Below, one piece after another: positions 11,320-22,763 of a DNA stretch of 64,000 nucleotides. Every line of letters starts with the position of its first letter. Position 1 is the stretch's first letter. The notes under the pieces were generated by a model that saw nothing but the letters and a program-made list of their open reading frames with translations, did no database searches and was not told the origin of the DNA. Made by a program: the position numbers and the translations under genes. Source of the DNA: Jacaranda mimosifolia (taxonomy: Eukaryota > Streptophyta > Magnoliopsida > Lamiales > Bignoniaceae); contig CM032132.1 in NCBI GenBank assembly GCA_018894105.1, positions 29,563,379 to 29,627,378 on the forward strand. Reading direction: 5' to 3'.

Positions 11320-12554
11320 TGTTAAGTTGCATTTTTGTCTTTTTATTCGTATAATTTTCCCTTGTGATTAAGAGTAAAAATGCTTAATTATTGGGTTTTA
11401 ACTTTCTTTTTAAGTTTTGTGAAGTAAATTGAAGATTTAAGCTAAATGCAGTTGGAAATTGAGTTTTTGACATGCTTGGAGCAAAGATTGCATTCCCGAG
11501 GAGACGAGAAATGGAAGAAGGAAATAATTCGAGTGCGGACATGTTTTGGAAGTTGTATATTCCTGGAATATTTTAATTTTTATTTCTTTAATTAGGATAA
11601 TTTTAGTTTTCCTATTCTGGTAGGACTCTTATTAGTTTCCTAGTTGCATTAGGAGTAATAGGCTATTTATAAGGAACTAGGTTTCTTTCATAGGGGAGTT
11701 TTTCATTCTTTTGTTTAGCATATTTTTAGTTTCCTGTGTTTTTTCTCTTAGACATGAGTTGCTAAACTTTTCTTCTAGCCCAAAGAATTATCAAAGTTTT
11801 GGTTATTTATTATTTGTGATATCTAATTGATTTAATTTGTTTTCCTTATTCCTTGAGTATTTATTTATCTTCCGTTTTTGTTGCGATTATTCAGGTTCAT
11901 TGAATTTAGGGCCCAAATTTGATAGTTTAGAATAATTGTATTGTCAAATAGAACATCAGATCCATAATTGTTTCATTGTTCTAATATTTGTGGCAAATAA
12001 CATAGTTATGTGTGGTGACCACATGCATGATTTATATTATGTGGATAAATAATATAGTCTAAATGAACCCCACTTGTGTGTGTTTGTTGGCTAGGGTTGG
12101 GTCTCTCTAGTTTTTAATGCTATTGATAAATTAAATCCTAGGAGTGCTTCTTTAGGGTTGTTTATTGACAAAGAAAATAACTAACGATCTTCTCTTAGTT
12201 ATCGAAATAGTAAGGATAGATTGGTTATTAGGGTGTTCAAGTAACTATAACCAGTCTATTCAAGAAAAGAGGAATTAATCTTTACATCAATGATCAGATC
12301 TGTGAACCAAACTGAGATTTTACCTTAGGCTAGTTTTCATTCTTATTGATTCTTTACTTTTATTTGTGATTTATTTACTTTTAAGATTCTAGTCTTCCAT
12401 TTCACAAAAATCCCCCCTTTCTATTTTATTTTATTTAGTAAACTTGAAGGAAACAAAATTTACCAGTCTCTATAGAATACGACCCTACTCACCACTGATT
12501 ACAAATCATATCTTTAGAGTAGGAAATTATTTTTGTTGGATTCGACACCTATCA
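11320..12554 (+). repeat. 3' LTR of the Athila-like element
   Basis: It begins TGTTAAGTTGC, ends GACACCTATCA and is followed by the target duplication CCACT at 12555-12559. It pairs with 6091-7293. Confidence 0.95.
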
Positions 12555-12696
12555 CCACTTCCCATAAGTCAAAATCCAAGACAATTATGTATTCATGTAT
12601 CCAGTTTTTCCACGTAGCGTAGTTGGAACCATCAAATAGTGGAGGTTGGTTGTGTGATTGCTCTTCTACAAAAGCATCAAAGTTGTTAGTGGCCAT
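12555..12696 (-). pseudogene. Copia gag, N-terminal part (right of the insertion)
   Basis: On the minus strand this opens with an ATG at 12696 and reads PPLFDGSNYATWKNWI followed by DLWEVV, the N-terminal signature of plant copia gag (PPLFDG-xNY-xxWK...LWEVV). The frame is interrupted at 12555 by the nested Athila-like element and resumes in frame at 6090. The start codon lies about 50 bp inside the PBS, as expected. Confidence 0.85.
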
Positions 12697-12740
12697 AAGA
12701 TCTTTTACTTTGGTACTTACACCATAATATAGAGTATCAA

Positions 12741-12757
12741 TGCTCTAATGCCAATTG
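12741..12757 (-). other. Primer-binding site of the copia remnant
   Basis: On the minus strand the bases after the LTR read CAATTGGCATTAGAGCA, close to the tRNA-Met site TGGTATCAGAGC. Confidence 0.6.
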
Positions 12758-14030
12758 TGAGTGATTATAAGCCTAAGAGGGGGTGAATTAGGTCTAAGAG
12801 ATTTTAACGCAGTGGAAGATTATCACTCAAAATGCTTTTTGGCCTTTCAAATAGTTTAAGTCTTTTGCAGAAAACAGTTTTAGTTATTAACCGAAATTTG
12901 TAAGTACTAGTTAAACTACCAGTCAGACCAGTGATAAATAAAGCAATAAAAATAATACTAAATGGACATTGGTATTTATAGAGGTTCGGTAAGCTTACTA
13001 CTCTACCTAAGTTTTCACTTATGATTTTGAACCTGTAAAATTAATTAATATATGAGAATGTTTTACAAGTAATCACAGTAATTTAACAGTAAGAAAAGTA
13101 AAAGAATTATAAACACCCTAACAGGGTGAAGAACCAGCTCTTTGCGAAGAGCTAAATCAAAATTCCATATGGGATATGGCAGATTCTATAGCACTGCAAA
13201 ACCAGCTGCTTTGTGAACAAACTTAGAGAACTTCTGCTATATTCACTTGCACAACCTCTATGGACTGATACATGAGTTGCTGCCACTCTGTACGGTAAGC
13301 TCTAGACTCTACTTCCAAATCAGAGCCAAGAACACTGCAGAAGATTTCAAATAGTACCGCTCTACTGGTTTCTTCACTTAGAGGTCCTTAGAGCAACGAA
13401 GTACCGATTTGTTCTCTTCATGGTGTCCTTCAAGAATAGGTACAACTCCCATCCTTCTTCACTACTAGGTCCTTTGAGGCACAAACTGCATTTTCCTTGT
13501 CTCCCCAAGGTCTGTCAAAGGCAAGCTCCACTTGACCTTCTTCACCGCAAGGTCCCTCGAAAACACACGTAGAGCAAGGAATTAGCAACACTTAAGCACA
13601 AAACATGTATGGGAGTATTGCAATCTTTTCCTGACTAAGTGATTCATGCACAACAATGCTGCAAATTTTCATATTTATATGTTTATGTCCAACGGCTATG
13701 AATTCTTATTTAGGTAAGTGTCCATCGGAATCAAATAAGAAAACAATATATTTAAGTAAACATGCATTAGTTCCATAAATTGCGGATGTATCAATGGTTA
13801 CAATAGGATGTGATTTCTTTCCTAAGTTATAGAGATGTGAATCAAGCTACAATCTTTAAGAGATCTTTTAATTATGGAAAGTGAGTTCCAGCACATAGAC
13901 AGATTCCAGCAAATAATGTAAAAAGATATTCATAATTCGATTGTGTGTTTTCAGCACATAATTTTAGGAATATAATTTTGTCATAATCAAAACACTGTAA
14001 ATCATCAAGGGGTTAAAAATGTTGTTATCA
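12758..14030 (-). repeat. 5' LTR of the copia remnant
   Basis: On the minus strand it runs from TGATAACAACATTTTTAACC (14030) to ATAATCACTCA (12758), with TG...CA ends. Its lower half aligns with 4748-5481. The outer end is provisional because no matching target duplication was found; an alternative start is TGTTTTGATTATGAC near 13994. Confidence 0.65.
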
Positions 14031-15747
14031 TATACATATATCTCATTTTTATTCTGGGATACATATAATATGCTCATCAATTTTTTTCAATTATAAATCA
14101 TGTTCTATCTTATGTTTAGTTGTTTATCTCTTATATATGTACTGAAAAAATATTGGAAGAAAGGAATGTTTCATTTGGTACAAGTGTTGTCTTCATACCA
14201 TCCAAAACTTACTTGACTTCTTTGATTTTCATCAAAAATTTCATGAACCATTTTCAAATTAATAATTTTTTATCATAGAAATAATCATTTCTGAGGGACT
14301 CCTTATCTATGGAAAATTTCTCGGTGATAATAAGTATTTAGAGGGTATTTGGGCGAGTTTATAAGTTTCTCATCAAAACATCTTATAAGATGTTTGAGAG
14401 CTTATAAAATGTCAAAAAGTGTTTAGTAAATTTTTTTTAAAAATAACTTATAATAAGCTCCTAAAATAATATATTAGAAGCTTATAAACTCTTTTTAAAA
14501 AGTAAGGGGTTCTTTATTTGTTTTTAATATTTTAACAAGCTCTCTCAATTTTAATCATATTAATTACAAAATTGTATTACTAACATCTTATAAGTTCTAT
14601 AATCTTATTTTATCAAAATACTTTAGAACTTATTTTTTATTTTTTAAAAAAGATCTAACATCTTATAAATTACAAAAAACATCTTATAAAATATACAAAC
14701 TCATTAGACTTTTTAAATAAGTTTAACCAAACACTCTCATAATGAGTTAGACACAAAAAGTCACATTAGTCATGATATTTGTAATCTTGATAAATAGGTT
14801 GGGAAAGATTTTGATATGTTATTATTCCTTAGAATTTAGAAGCAGATCTGAAATATTGGGGAGGAATTGAGGCAAAATGTCTCCGAGGAACATATGTATT
14901 TAGATATTCAAAATAAGTATTGGTTGTGAAACAAACTTGTCGAACAAATTTGATTTCCACTATTCCATCAAAAAGTTATATAAATATATAGACACACAAG
15001 ACACACGTATATGCAAAAACCAATCATTAATATCAGGATAAAATGTTGTAACACCACAATTGAGCTATGTTATTAATGGATAAGGCTAACAAAAAAAATA
15101 ATCAAAATTACTTGCAAAGATTAGATAGATGAAATAATTAAAACAAATTATGGTGTATGGTCTTTGTTTTTTCTTGTTCGGCATCAAACATTTGAAGCTT
15201 TGGAATTGAAATATGAAATCCTCATGTAAATTTTCACATTTATTTCATAATTTCATCAATTCTAGTTCCATAAATTCAACTGATCCAAACATACTATGAC
15301 TAGCTTGATCGATAGGTTTTAATTATTTATTTTATTTTGTTTTATTTTGTATGAAATTGTAGATAAAATTGACCCATATAAGAACTGAAAAAAAAAATAA
15401 CAAAACTAAAATGAAGTAAATTATATGAATTGTAACTTTAAGACATTGCACTACTTTCATTAAAAATCAGTCAATTAGTTATGCCAAACTAAAGTAGCGT
15501 CTGTGTGAAGGTCAAAATGAAACACATGCAATCCTCAAAATTATCCCAATATATATATTGCCAGAAACAAAGAATCCTTGAATCAGGTCAACATGCATTC
15601 ATGAATATGTGATCCTAATTTACAAATAAATATTTGAGGTGGTTATAAAATGCAAGACCATTAAAAAAAATGTAAACATATTTCATGAATTTGTGGTGAT
15701 ATATGAGAAAATTGTATGTGCATAGATATGTGTATAGCCAATTCCAT
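14031..15747. other. AT-rich intergenic DNA with one MITE
   Basis: No credible coding region. 14339-14741 holds a TIR element (listed separately). The rest (14031-14338, 14742-15747) is AT-rich sequence in which I recognise nothing. Confidence 0.5.
14339..14741. mobile_element. hAT-like MITE (candidate)
   Basis: The left end GAGGGTATTTGGGCGAGTTTA and the reverse complement of the right end, GAGAGTGTTTGGTTAAACTTA, form imperfect inverted repeats of about 20 bp. The interior is AT-rich, non-coding and full of CTTATAA/TTATAAG-type palindromic words. The GTGTTTGG ends are in the style of plant hAT MITEs. I could not find a clean 8-bp target duplication, so the family is tentative. A related end occurs near 55860. 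Confidence 0.5.
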
Positions 15748-16507
15748 TGTAAGCGCAAATTTCTTTGTCTATAAAATTAAAATTACAAGATAAGAAAAAT
15801 TGTACAAATAAGAATGAAATTAAAATCTATCAATTGTGGATCTAATCCTAATTTAACCCTTTGATTCTTCCCATCCAAATATGATCTTGAAATTTGATGA
15901 GCTTCGTGATGAATGCCTTGAACATCGTTGGTCCCCTTGAATTTGATTTGAAATAACGCAAATTCGAGGGCTTCGCACCTTAATTTTGAATCAAATGTCA
16001 AAAATATATGAGCTCCGCGAAGAATGCCTTGAACGCCGTGGATCTCCTTTAATTTGTTGGAGAGTATCGCTGGACTCCTTCAAAGTTTCTCTCACTTGTT
16101 AGGATTTGTGTTGTGTGTTGAACGAGCTTTGGTCACCCCCTTTATATAGATGTTTGAAGGGAGACTTCTAGATTGATTGAACTTCTTTGATAAGATAATA
16201 TCAAATATCAAGATATAATATCAGATTATGAAGATCAAATATCAAGAGATACTACCAGATATCAACAGATAATATCAAATATATTTGATTTAATTGGTCT
16301 ATAAATATAGACACTTCATCATTGATACTTATCAATATTTGATTTGAGTATAAAATAAATACTAGAGTATTAATTAAAATTAATTATTTATCTTTTAAAA
16401 TTAAATTTAATAAAATTTCAAGAAACAAATAGAAATTTTAAATTAATATCTAGCATATTATTTTACATGTGTCACTTCTCCATTGACCAAAAATTGATGT
16501 GTCTACA
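15748..16507 (-). repeat. 3' LTR of the gag-only gypsy element (760 bp)
   Basis: Ends are TGTAGACACATC (minus, at 16507) and ...TTTGCGCTTACA (at 15748). It contains one full and one partial copy of a roughly 115-bp unit marked by GAATGCCTTGAAC and GGGCTTCGCACCTTAAT. Open frames inside it, such as 15783-16001 minus, come from these repeats and are not genes. Confidence 0.9.
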
Positions 16508-16682
16508 AATGCCTCCACTTCAAGACTTGGCAAAAGATGTGTCGATCATCCACAAAAGAGGCAAGGCTTGATGCATTTGAGAATTTTTCCTTTTTTCTCC
16601 ATTTTTCACATGCGTTTGCAATAAGAACATATTCGAAGCATTCCTCGATCTATAGTACCCAATAAATAGGTCAAGTTATAAC

Positions 16683-17400
16683 ATAGTTAAAAGTAAATAT
16701 CATTTTGAGGAGGGTGCCATACACAGTTTATACTCATGTAGGCGCGGAGTAACATATAATTTAGGCTCGTGTGTCAAAGAACATATTTAACTTGAATAGA
16801 TATTTTATACTCATGTCAAGGAGTTCACTTGAATTTAATTGACAATTTATACTCATGTCAAGGAGTTTACTTAAGTTTGACTTAATAGATAGTTTACACT
16901 CTTATCAAGGAGTACATGGAGCGAATTTGAATACTTTAGATAGTTTATGCTCGTACCTAGAAGCGTTATTGAAAGTTTAAGCTTGTATCAAGGAGCACAT
17001 GGGGAGACTTTGAATATTTAGATAGTTTATGCTCATATTTAGGAGCCTTATTAACAGTTTAAGCTCTTATCAAGGAGTATTTGGAATTTGAAGACTTGAT
17101 CTTTGGACTTGAAGACAGGAAGATTTGAATCTTTGATTTAGAGATTTAAAAATTTGAGTCTTGGACTTGGAGACTTAGAGACTTGAGCCTTTGACTTGAA
17201 GACTTAAAGACTTGAGTCTTAAACTTGAAAGACTTGGAGACTTGAGTCGTGGATTTGGAGACTTGAAGACTTGATCAATTGATTTGCAGATTTGGAAAAT
17301 TGGAAATTTGAATTCAGATACTTGGGGACTTGAGAATTTTATATAGTTTATACACTTATTTGGGAGTATTATTGATAGTTTAGACTCTTATTAAGGAACA
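16683..17400 (-). repeat. Imperfect tandem-repeat region downstream of gag
   Basis: Two arrays abut. 16700-17080 repeats a module built on AGTTTATACTCATGTCAAGGAGT with diverged spacers. 17090-17335 repeats short units built on GACTTGAAGACTT / GGAGACTTGAG (about 15 bp). No coding frame is present. Such arrays between coding region and 3' LTR are common in Tat-lineage elements. Confidence 0.8.
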
Positions 17401-17421
17401 TTTTATATTTGAAGAAGAAAA

Positions 17422-18594
17422 TTAATTGCCCCCAATATCTTCATCATCATCAGCAACAATATTACTTGAGTCTTTTTGTTCATCAAAATTTATACTCATT
17501 TCAATATTACGTGCACGAGTTGCCAAATCTGTAAAAGTTTTTGGTTTAATTCCTTGAAATATGTAGCGAAGACTCCAATGCATTCCTAGGATGCACATCT
17601 CAATGGCTAAAGCCTTCGATAATTGATCTTTGCAGCTAAAACTCAAATTTCTCCATCGATTGATGTAGTTAATGACACGTTCTTCTTTCCATTGATAAGA
17701 GTTGGTGAGTTCTATCATGCTAATTGTCCTTTGAATGATATAGAAATGATTGAGGAATTCTTGTTCTAGTTGCCTCCAACTATCGATAGAGCTTGCCTCC
17801 AAGTTAACATACCAATCAAAAGCATTGCCCTTTGATGATCGAACAAATTGCTTGACCAAATGACCTCCATATGTCCTGGCATTATTACAAGTCTCAATGA
17901 AATGAGCCGCGTGCTACTTTGAGTTGCCTTTGCTATCAAATTGCTGAAACTTTGGGGGTTGGTAATCGATCGACATATTCAAGTTATCAATCCTTTGAGT
18001 ATATGGTTTGGAGTAAGTTATAGGTGACTTAGAACTTCTATTAAACTTTTCTTTGATAGTCTCCATGATAAACTCCTTTAGTGAGTCGATAGGAATTAGT
18101 CTAGTGGAAACTTCTAGTTCTTTTCTTACAATCTTTTTATTTTTGGTTGATTATCTTCTTGTGGATGTTTCGCCTTCATCTTCAGCCTCAATATGTTTCT
18201 CTATCATACAACTAGCATCAAGATTGTCCACTTTACTCATCAATTTGGAGATTTGAAGGTCTCACTCTTAGACATGCTTCGTGAGTCCTTTAATGGCCCT
18301 TGTCAAATTTGAAATTTGTTCATCCAAGGTTGTCACCATCACCATCACCATGCTCGAGGAATTTGATGTTGTGTAGGGAATGGATGATGCATATTCTTCC
18401 TTTGAGTCTTTGACATCTTTATTCATATCAATAAAATGTGGCATCACCTTTTCCATAGCAAATGAAGGAGCCACCTGCAAAGATGATTACAACTTCTTGG
18501 ATATACTTCTTAGGATGACGCCAATACTTTTTGCTGCAGCACTTGAGCAATTTGAGGCAGTAATTTTCAATGTAGCAGTCTTGTTGGTGCCCAT
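17422..18594 (-). pseudogene. Gypsy gag (capsid) of the gag-only element
   Basis: A minus-strand frame of about 390 codons starts with ATG at 18594 (MGTNKTATLK...). It has an in-frame stop near 18485, then VAPSFAMEKVMPHF, a linker, YQPPKFQQFDSKGNSK, and from 17859 the capsid domain: FVRSSKGNAFDWYVNLE, WRQLEQEFLNHFY, RVINYINRWRNLSFSCKD, EMCILGMHWSLRYIFQGIK. It ends in an acidic tail (DDDEDIGGN) with a stop at 17422. This closely follows the gag of plant Tat-like gypsy elements. At least three stops or shifts interrupt it, although the capsid half is open for 145 codons. No protease follows. Confidence 0.88.
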
Positions 18595-18663
18595 TTGATA
18601 CTTTAATCTTGATGAAAGGAAGAGATGAGAGGTAGAGATGTTCCACAGGACGTGCTAAAAATT

Positions 18664-19574
18664 TATAAGCACAAATTTCTTTGTCTGCAAAATTAAAATT
18701 ATAGGACAAGAAAAATCATACAAATAAGAATGAAATTAAAATCTCTCAATTGTGGATCTAGTCTCTAATCTAATTCTCTACTTCTTTCCTTCCAAATATG
18801 ATCTTAAAATTTGATGAGCTCTGTGATGAATGCCTTGAACACCGTGGATCTCCTTGAATTTGATTTGAAATAATGCTAATTCGAGGGCTTCACACCTTAA
18901 TTTCGAATCACACACCAAAAATATATAAGCTTCGTGAAGAAAGCCTTGAACTTCGTGGATCTCCTTGAATTTGATTTGATGAAAATAACGCCAATCTAAG
19001 GGCTTCACATCTTAATCTTGAATCAAACGCCAAATTATGATGAGCTCCGTAAAAAATGCCCGGAATGCCGTGAATCTCTTTGAATTTGTTGGAGAGAATC
19101 GCTGGACTGCTTCAAAGTTTCTCTCACTTGCTAGGATTTGTATTGTGTGTTGAATGAGCTTTAGCCACCCCCTTTATATAGATGTTTGATGGGAGACTTC
19201 CAGATTGATTGAACTTCTTTGATTATTATCTCTTTGATAAGATAATATCAAATATCAAGAAATAATATCAAATTATCAAGATGAAATATAAAGAGATAAT
19301 ATCAGATATCAAGAAATAATATCAGATATCAACAGATAATATCAAATATATTGGATTTAATTTGTCTATAGACATAGACACTTCATCTTTGATACTTATC
19401 AATATTTGATTTGAGTATGAAATAAATACTAGAGTATTAATTAAAATGAATTGTTTATATTTTGAAATTAAATTTAATAAATTTCCAAAAAACAAATAGA
19501 AATTTTAAATTAATATCTAGCTTATTATTTTACATGTGTCACTTCTGCATTGGCTAAAAATTGATATGTCTACA
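18664..19574 (-). repeat. 5' LTR of the gag-only gypsy element (911 bp)
   Basis: It pairs with 15748-16507 but carries two full and one partial copy of the roughly 115-bp internal unit (marked by TGCCTTGAACACCGTGGATC and GAGGGCTTCACACCTTAAT). On the minus strand it starts TGTAGACATATCAA at 19574 and ends GTGCTTATA at 18664. The adjoining inner sequence AATTTTTAGCACGTCCTGTGG is where the PBS should be, apparently mutated. Confidence 0.88.
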
Positions 19575-19715
19575 TTCATTAGGCAAGAGAAAATCCATTT
19601 CCACGTACTTGAAATGTGGAAAGAAAACTACAAAGAATGGGGTTGATTGTAATATCCCATGACAAAAAAAAAAAAAAAAAAAGAAGACAAAAATAACATG
19701 ATTCATTAATGATCA

Positions 19716-20748
19716 TATAAGCGCAAATTTCGTGTATGCAAAAATAAAATTACAAGACAAGAAAATTCATGCAAATAAAATAAAATTGAAGTTTATTAGT
19801 TGTGGATTCAATCTCTAATCTAATTCATTAACTTTTCCTTTCCAAAGATGATCTTGAAATTTAATGAGCTCTACGATGAATGCCTTGAACACCTTGGATC
19901 TCCTTGAATTTAATTTGAAATAACACTAATTCGAGAGCTTCGCATCTTAATCTCGAATAAAATGCCTGGATTTGATGAGCTCCATGATGAGCATCTTGAA
20001 TGCCATGGATCTCCTTAAATTCGATTCAAAATCTAATGCTAATTCGAGGGCTTCGCACTGTCATCTTAAATCAAACACTGAAATATAATACATTTCGCGA
20101 TGAACACCTTGAACACTATGTTTTTCCTTAAATTTTATTTGGAATATAATTCGAGGGCTTCGCACTGATATCTCAAATCAAATGCCATAATTTGATGAGC
20201 TCCGTGATGAATGCCTAGAACGCCATGGATCTCCTTTAATTTGGTTGAGAGAATTGTGGAACTCTATGATGGTCTCTCTTGCTTGCTATGACTTGAGTTC
20301 TTGCTATGTTGTTGTTGTTGTAATTGTGTGGAATGAGTTTTGATCACCCCCTTTATATAGATATTTAATGAGAGACTCTCAGATTGATTTAAACTTCTTT
20401 GATGGTTATCTATTCAATAAGATAATATCAAATATCAAAATATAATATCAAATATCTTTGATTTGATTGGTCCACGTGCATAGACATGCCACAAGTCGCA
20501 ACTTGAATAGCTTGAAATTACTAGGCCACACAACTTGATTTGATTAGTCGTGACACTTTATTTTTTATACTTGGTAATATTTAATTTTAGCATAAAATAA
20601 ATAATAGAGTATTAATTAAAATTAACTATTTATCTTTTAAAATTAAATTTAATAAATTTACAAAATATAAATAGAAAAATTTAAACTAATAACTAGTATA
20701 TTATTTTACGCGTATTACTTTCTAATTGACTCAAAATTTATGTCTACT
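19716..20748 (-). repeat. Solo LTR of the same gypsy family (1033 bp)
   Basis: It aligns with the LTRs at 15748-16507 and 18664-19574 from TATAAGCGCAAATTTC to TTTATGTCTACT, and is flanked by a 5-bp duplication GATCA (19711-19715 and 20749-20753). No internal region accompanies it, so it is a product of LTR-LTR recombination. It holds three full and one partial copy of the roughly 115-bp unit. Terminal dinucleotides have changed from TG...CA. Confidence 0.9.
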
Positions 20749-20753
20749 GATCA

Positions 20754-22187
20754 TGATATGATCATAAATTAGAACATATTAATTTAACTAATTCCCACAT
20801 CCTTTGCTTTAGGGTCTATATATCCTTCAATCTAGTCATTTCTGTATATTGTCTAACAGCATAAACTTATTTTAATTCACTAATTGTGATAGTTCACGAG
20901 GACCTCTTTCTTTTCCTCTTCTGCTCTATTAAATGATCGCCACAAAAAGGGTAGGGAGTGGACTAAACATCTCAATCATGGTGGAAATTTCGATGGTATT
21001 CGATTCTCAATTCTTAAAACAGTTTGCAAATAAGTTTATTTTTAAAAAACAAAACATGTTTATAAACTAATTAATTGTTGGTGAAACCAATTATGCTGGA
21101 GTCTTTCTTGTTGGGACGTCATTTCTTATCACATCTAATCACTATTATTCAAATAAATAAATAAATTGATTCATTGACATAAATTTTATTTATAAAATTT
21201 GAAATTAAAGGTTCAAAGTTGATAAATTCTTAGTGTGCACGTATATAAATAAATAATAAACATTTGATCAAAAATTTCAAGACATTGATGACTCAGCTTT
21301 GTCTTATCAACTCGACCAACTATAAGTTGTACAGTTTCCAGAACTTGTAAACATTGAATGATCGAAAACTATGAACTTAATTTTATATGGCAATTGTGCT
21401 GTTGAACAAGCCCATTTTTGACGTGGGAAATGTCTGTCATATCAGAAACATATAACCAAGTCCAATTACTTTAAATCCGTCACTGTACAGTGGATTTAAC
21501 TGAAAATTGGTGGATAAAGACACTTATAGTTTTGTGGCAGCAATTTTACATTCCATTTAAGGGCCAAATAAAGTTCCAACTTACAAGAATTTAATTTATC
21601 TTATCTAAATTATCATACTAGCTCCTTTTGTCAAATTGGTTTTAAATCTTTCCATTTTACTCAAGACAATGCCGGTGTGGTGCAGTTGACGATTCGATTT
21701 ATTTAGCAGTAATTGGGGGATTTTATTTATTTTTCCCAACTATATTGCAATTTAAATTTATGGTGATAAATTAAATTAAAGAACCTATCTGACACTGCAA
21801 TTTAAAATATTAATAAAGATAAAACTTGTTAGATGGGGGTGGGAGGGGGGGTGAGGGTGTTACTAAATGAAATTAAATTTTTCATAAGAGCCAATGATTG
21901 AAAAGATTTAAAAATTAAATTTTTATAAAATAAAATTAAAGTTTCAAAACTTTGAAATTTTAGGTTTTGGTCACAACTTGAGCTTCTTTTTTCCTTTTTT
22001 TAAGTCAGACACACATACATGCTAAGGGGTCATTAAGGTTCAAACTCCCCTCATATTTATATGTGTAAGGGTGATGTCACTGGGTCAATTGGCAAATAAA
22101 GCTTGGGTATTCGTTTGCTTCTATAGCAATTAGTTGTCAATATTTAGTATTAATTATAATGATAAATTTAAGCATTTTTTAAGAAAA
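20754..22187. other. AT-rich intergenic DNA
   Basis: No coding region or identifiable element. A G-rich tract, GGGGGTGGGAGGGGGGGTGAG, lies near 21835. Confidence 0.5.
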
Positions 22188-22558
22188 TACTACCAAAAAA
22201 TTAGGTATCCACTATGAAAAAATTGCTGCAAAATTAATTTAATTTATAGCTGTGGTAATATAAATTATAGCTACAAATTTGTATAGTGAATGTAATTTTT
22301 TTAAATAACAAGCAAGAAAAATTATTAGCTATCAATTCATAACCTTAATATTTGTTGGAAGTGTAATAAATTGGATATGCAAAATCTATAGAAAATTAAT
22401 ATATATATTTATAAAAGAATAATAATCAGCTATGAATTGATCATAACAAAAATTAATTATGAGAGCATTTAGGTTAGATCAATTTTATTGCTAAAGTTTC
22501 AAATTTTTAGCATTAGTTATGAAATGATTGTAATTAACACCCTAATTTTTTTATAGGG
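22188..22558 (+). mobile_element. CACTA-like MITE, copy 2
   Basis: The left end TACTACCAAAAAATTAGG and the reverse complement of the right end, CCCTATAAAAAAATTAGGG, are imperfect TIRs close to the plant CACTACAAGAAA consensus. A 3-bp duplication AAA flanks it (22185-22187, 22559-22561), as CACTA elements make. The interior is non-coding and related to copies 1 and 3. Confidence 0.75.
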
Positions 22559-22763
22559 AAAATATTATCTAAAAATGGCTTGGAAAGTATTATGTGGTCT
22601 TATTATAATTAGTTAATTAATCTCTTCATTCTCCGCTCATATTTATTAAGTAATTTAGCCATGTTTTCATCACTGGTCTTATATATAGCATACTTGCATG
22701 ATCTTACAGGTGTACGCAATTGTACCATAGTTCACATGTCAACTTGTGATTTTGGGCTGCATA

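Larger units (their letters stand above)
6091..12554 (+). mobile_element. Athila-like gypsy element with gag and protease only, nested in copia gag
   Basis: Two LTRs (6091-7293 and 11320-12554) flank a 4.0-kb interior with a tRNA-Asp-type PBS after the left LTR and a purine tract before the right LTR. A 5-bp target duplication CCACT lies at 6086-6090 and 12555-12559. Removing the element and one CCACT restores an uninterrupted copia gag frame (DLWEVV joined to SEGPTIPMK), which proves the insertion. The interior encodes gag and an Athila-type protease. After the protease the sequence jumps to the post-pol region (the TTGGGAGGCAACCCAA motif at 9642), with no RT, RNase H or integrase. The LTRs look about 95% alike by eye apart from a roughly 35-bp indel. 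Confidence 0.92.
4748..14030 (-). mobile_element. Ty1/copia remnant (LTR-gag-partial LTR) carrying a nested gypsy element
   Basis: On the minus strand the order is 5' LTR (14030-12758), tRNA-Met-type PBS, gag (from 12696, interrupted by the 6091-12554 insertion, resuming at 6090), then a 5'-truncated 3' LTR (5481-4748). All of pol is missing: gag runs straight into the partial LTR near 5482, so an internal deletion removed protease, integrase, RT, RNase H and part of the 3' LTR. The two LTR parts align over about 730 bp with many differences, so the element is old. I could not find a convincing target duplication (GTTTA against TATAC), so the 14030 end is provisional. Confidence 0.75.
15748..19574 (-). 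mobile_element. Gag-only Ty3/gypsy element (non-autonomous, Tat-like)
   Basis: On the minus strand: 5' LTR 19574-18664, gag 18594-17422, tandem repeats 17400-16683, a purine tract (GAAGTGGAGGCATT) at 16508-16521, 3' LTR 16507-15748. Flanks TCCAT (15743-15747) and TTCAT (19575-19579) are a target duplication with one change. The interior is only 2.2 kb and has no protease, RT, RNase H or integrase sequence. The LTRs differ in length (760 and 911 bp) because of an internal tandem repeat. A related solo LTR lies at 19716-20748. Confidence 0.88.

Noticed and set aside
14031..14035. Target duplication for the copia remnant ending at 14030
   Set aside because: TATAC here does not match GTTTA at 4743-4747; the outer LTR end may be elsewhere or the site is eroded.
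18778..19008. Minus-strand 76-codon frame with repeated 'KFKEIHGVQGI'-type peptides
   Set aside because: It is a translation of the LTR tandem unit; the same pattern occurs at 15783-16001.
21960..22100. Possible SINE around GGTTCAAACTCCCCTC
   Set aside because: Only a weak B-box-like string; no A box, poly(A) tail or flanking duplication.
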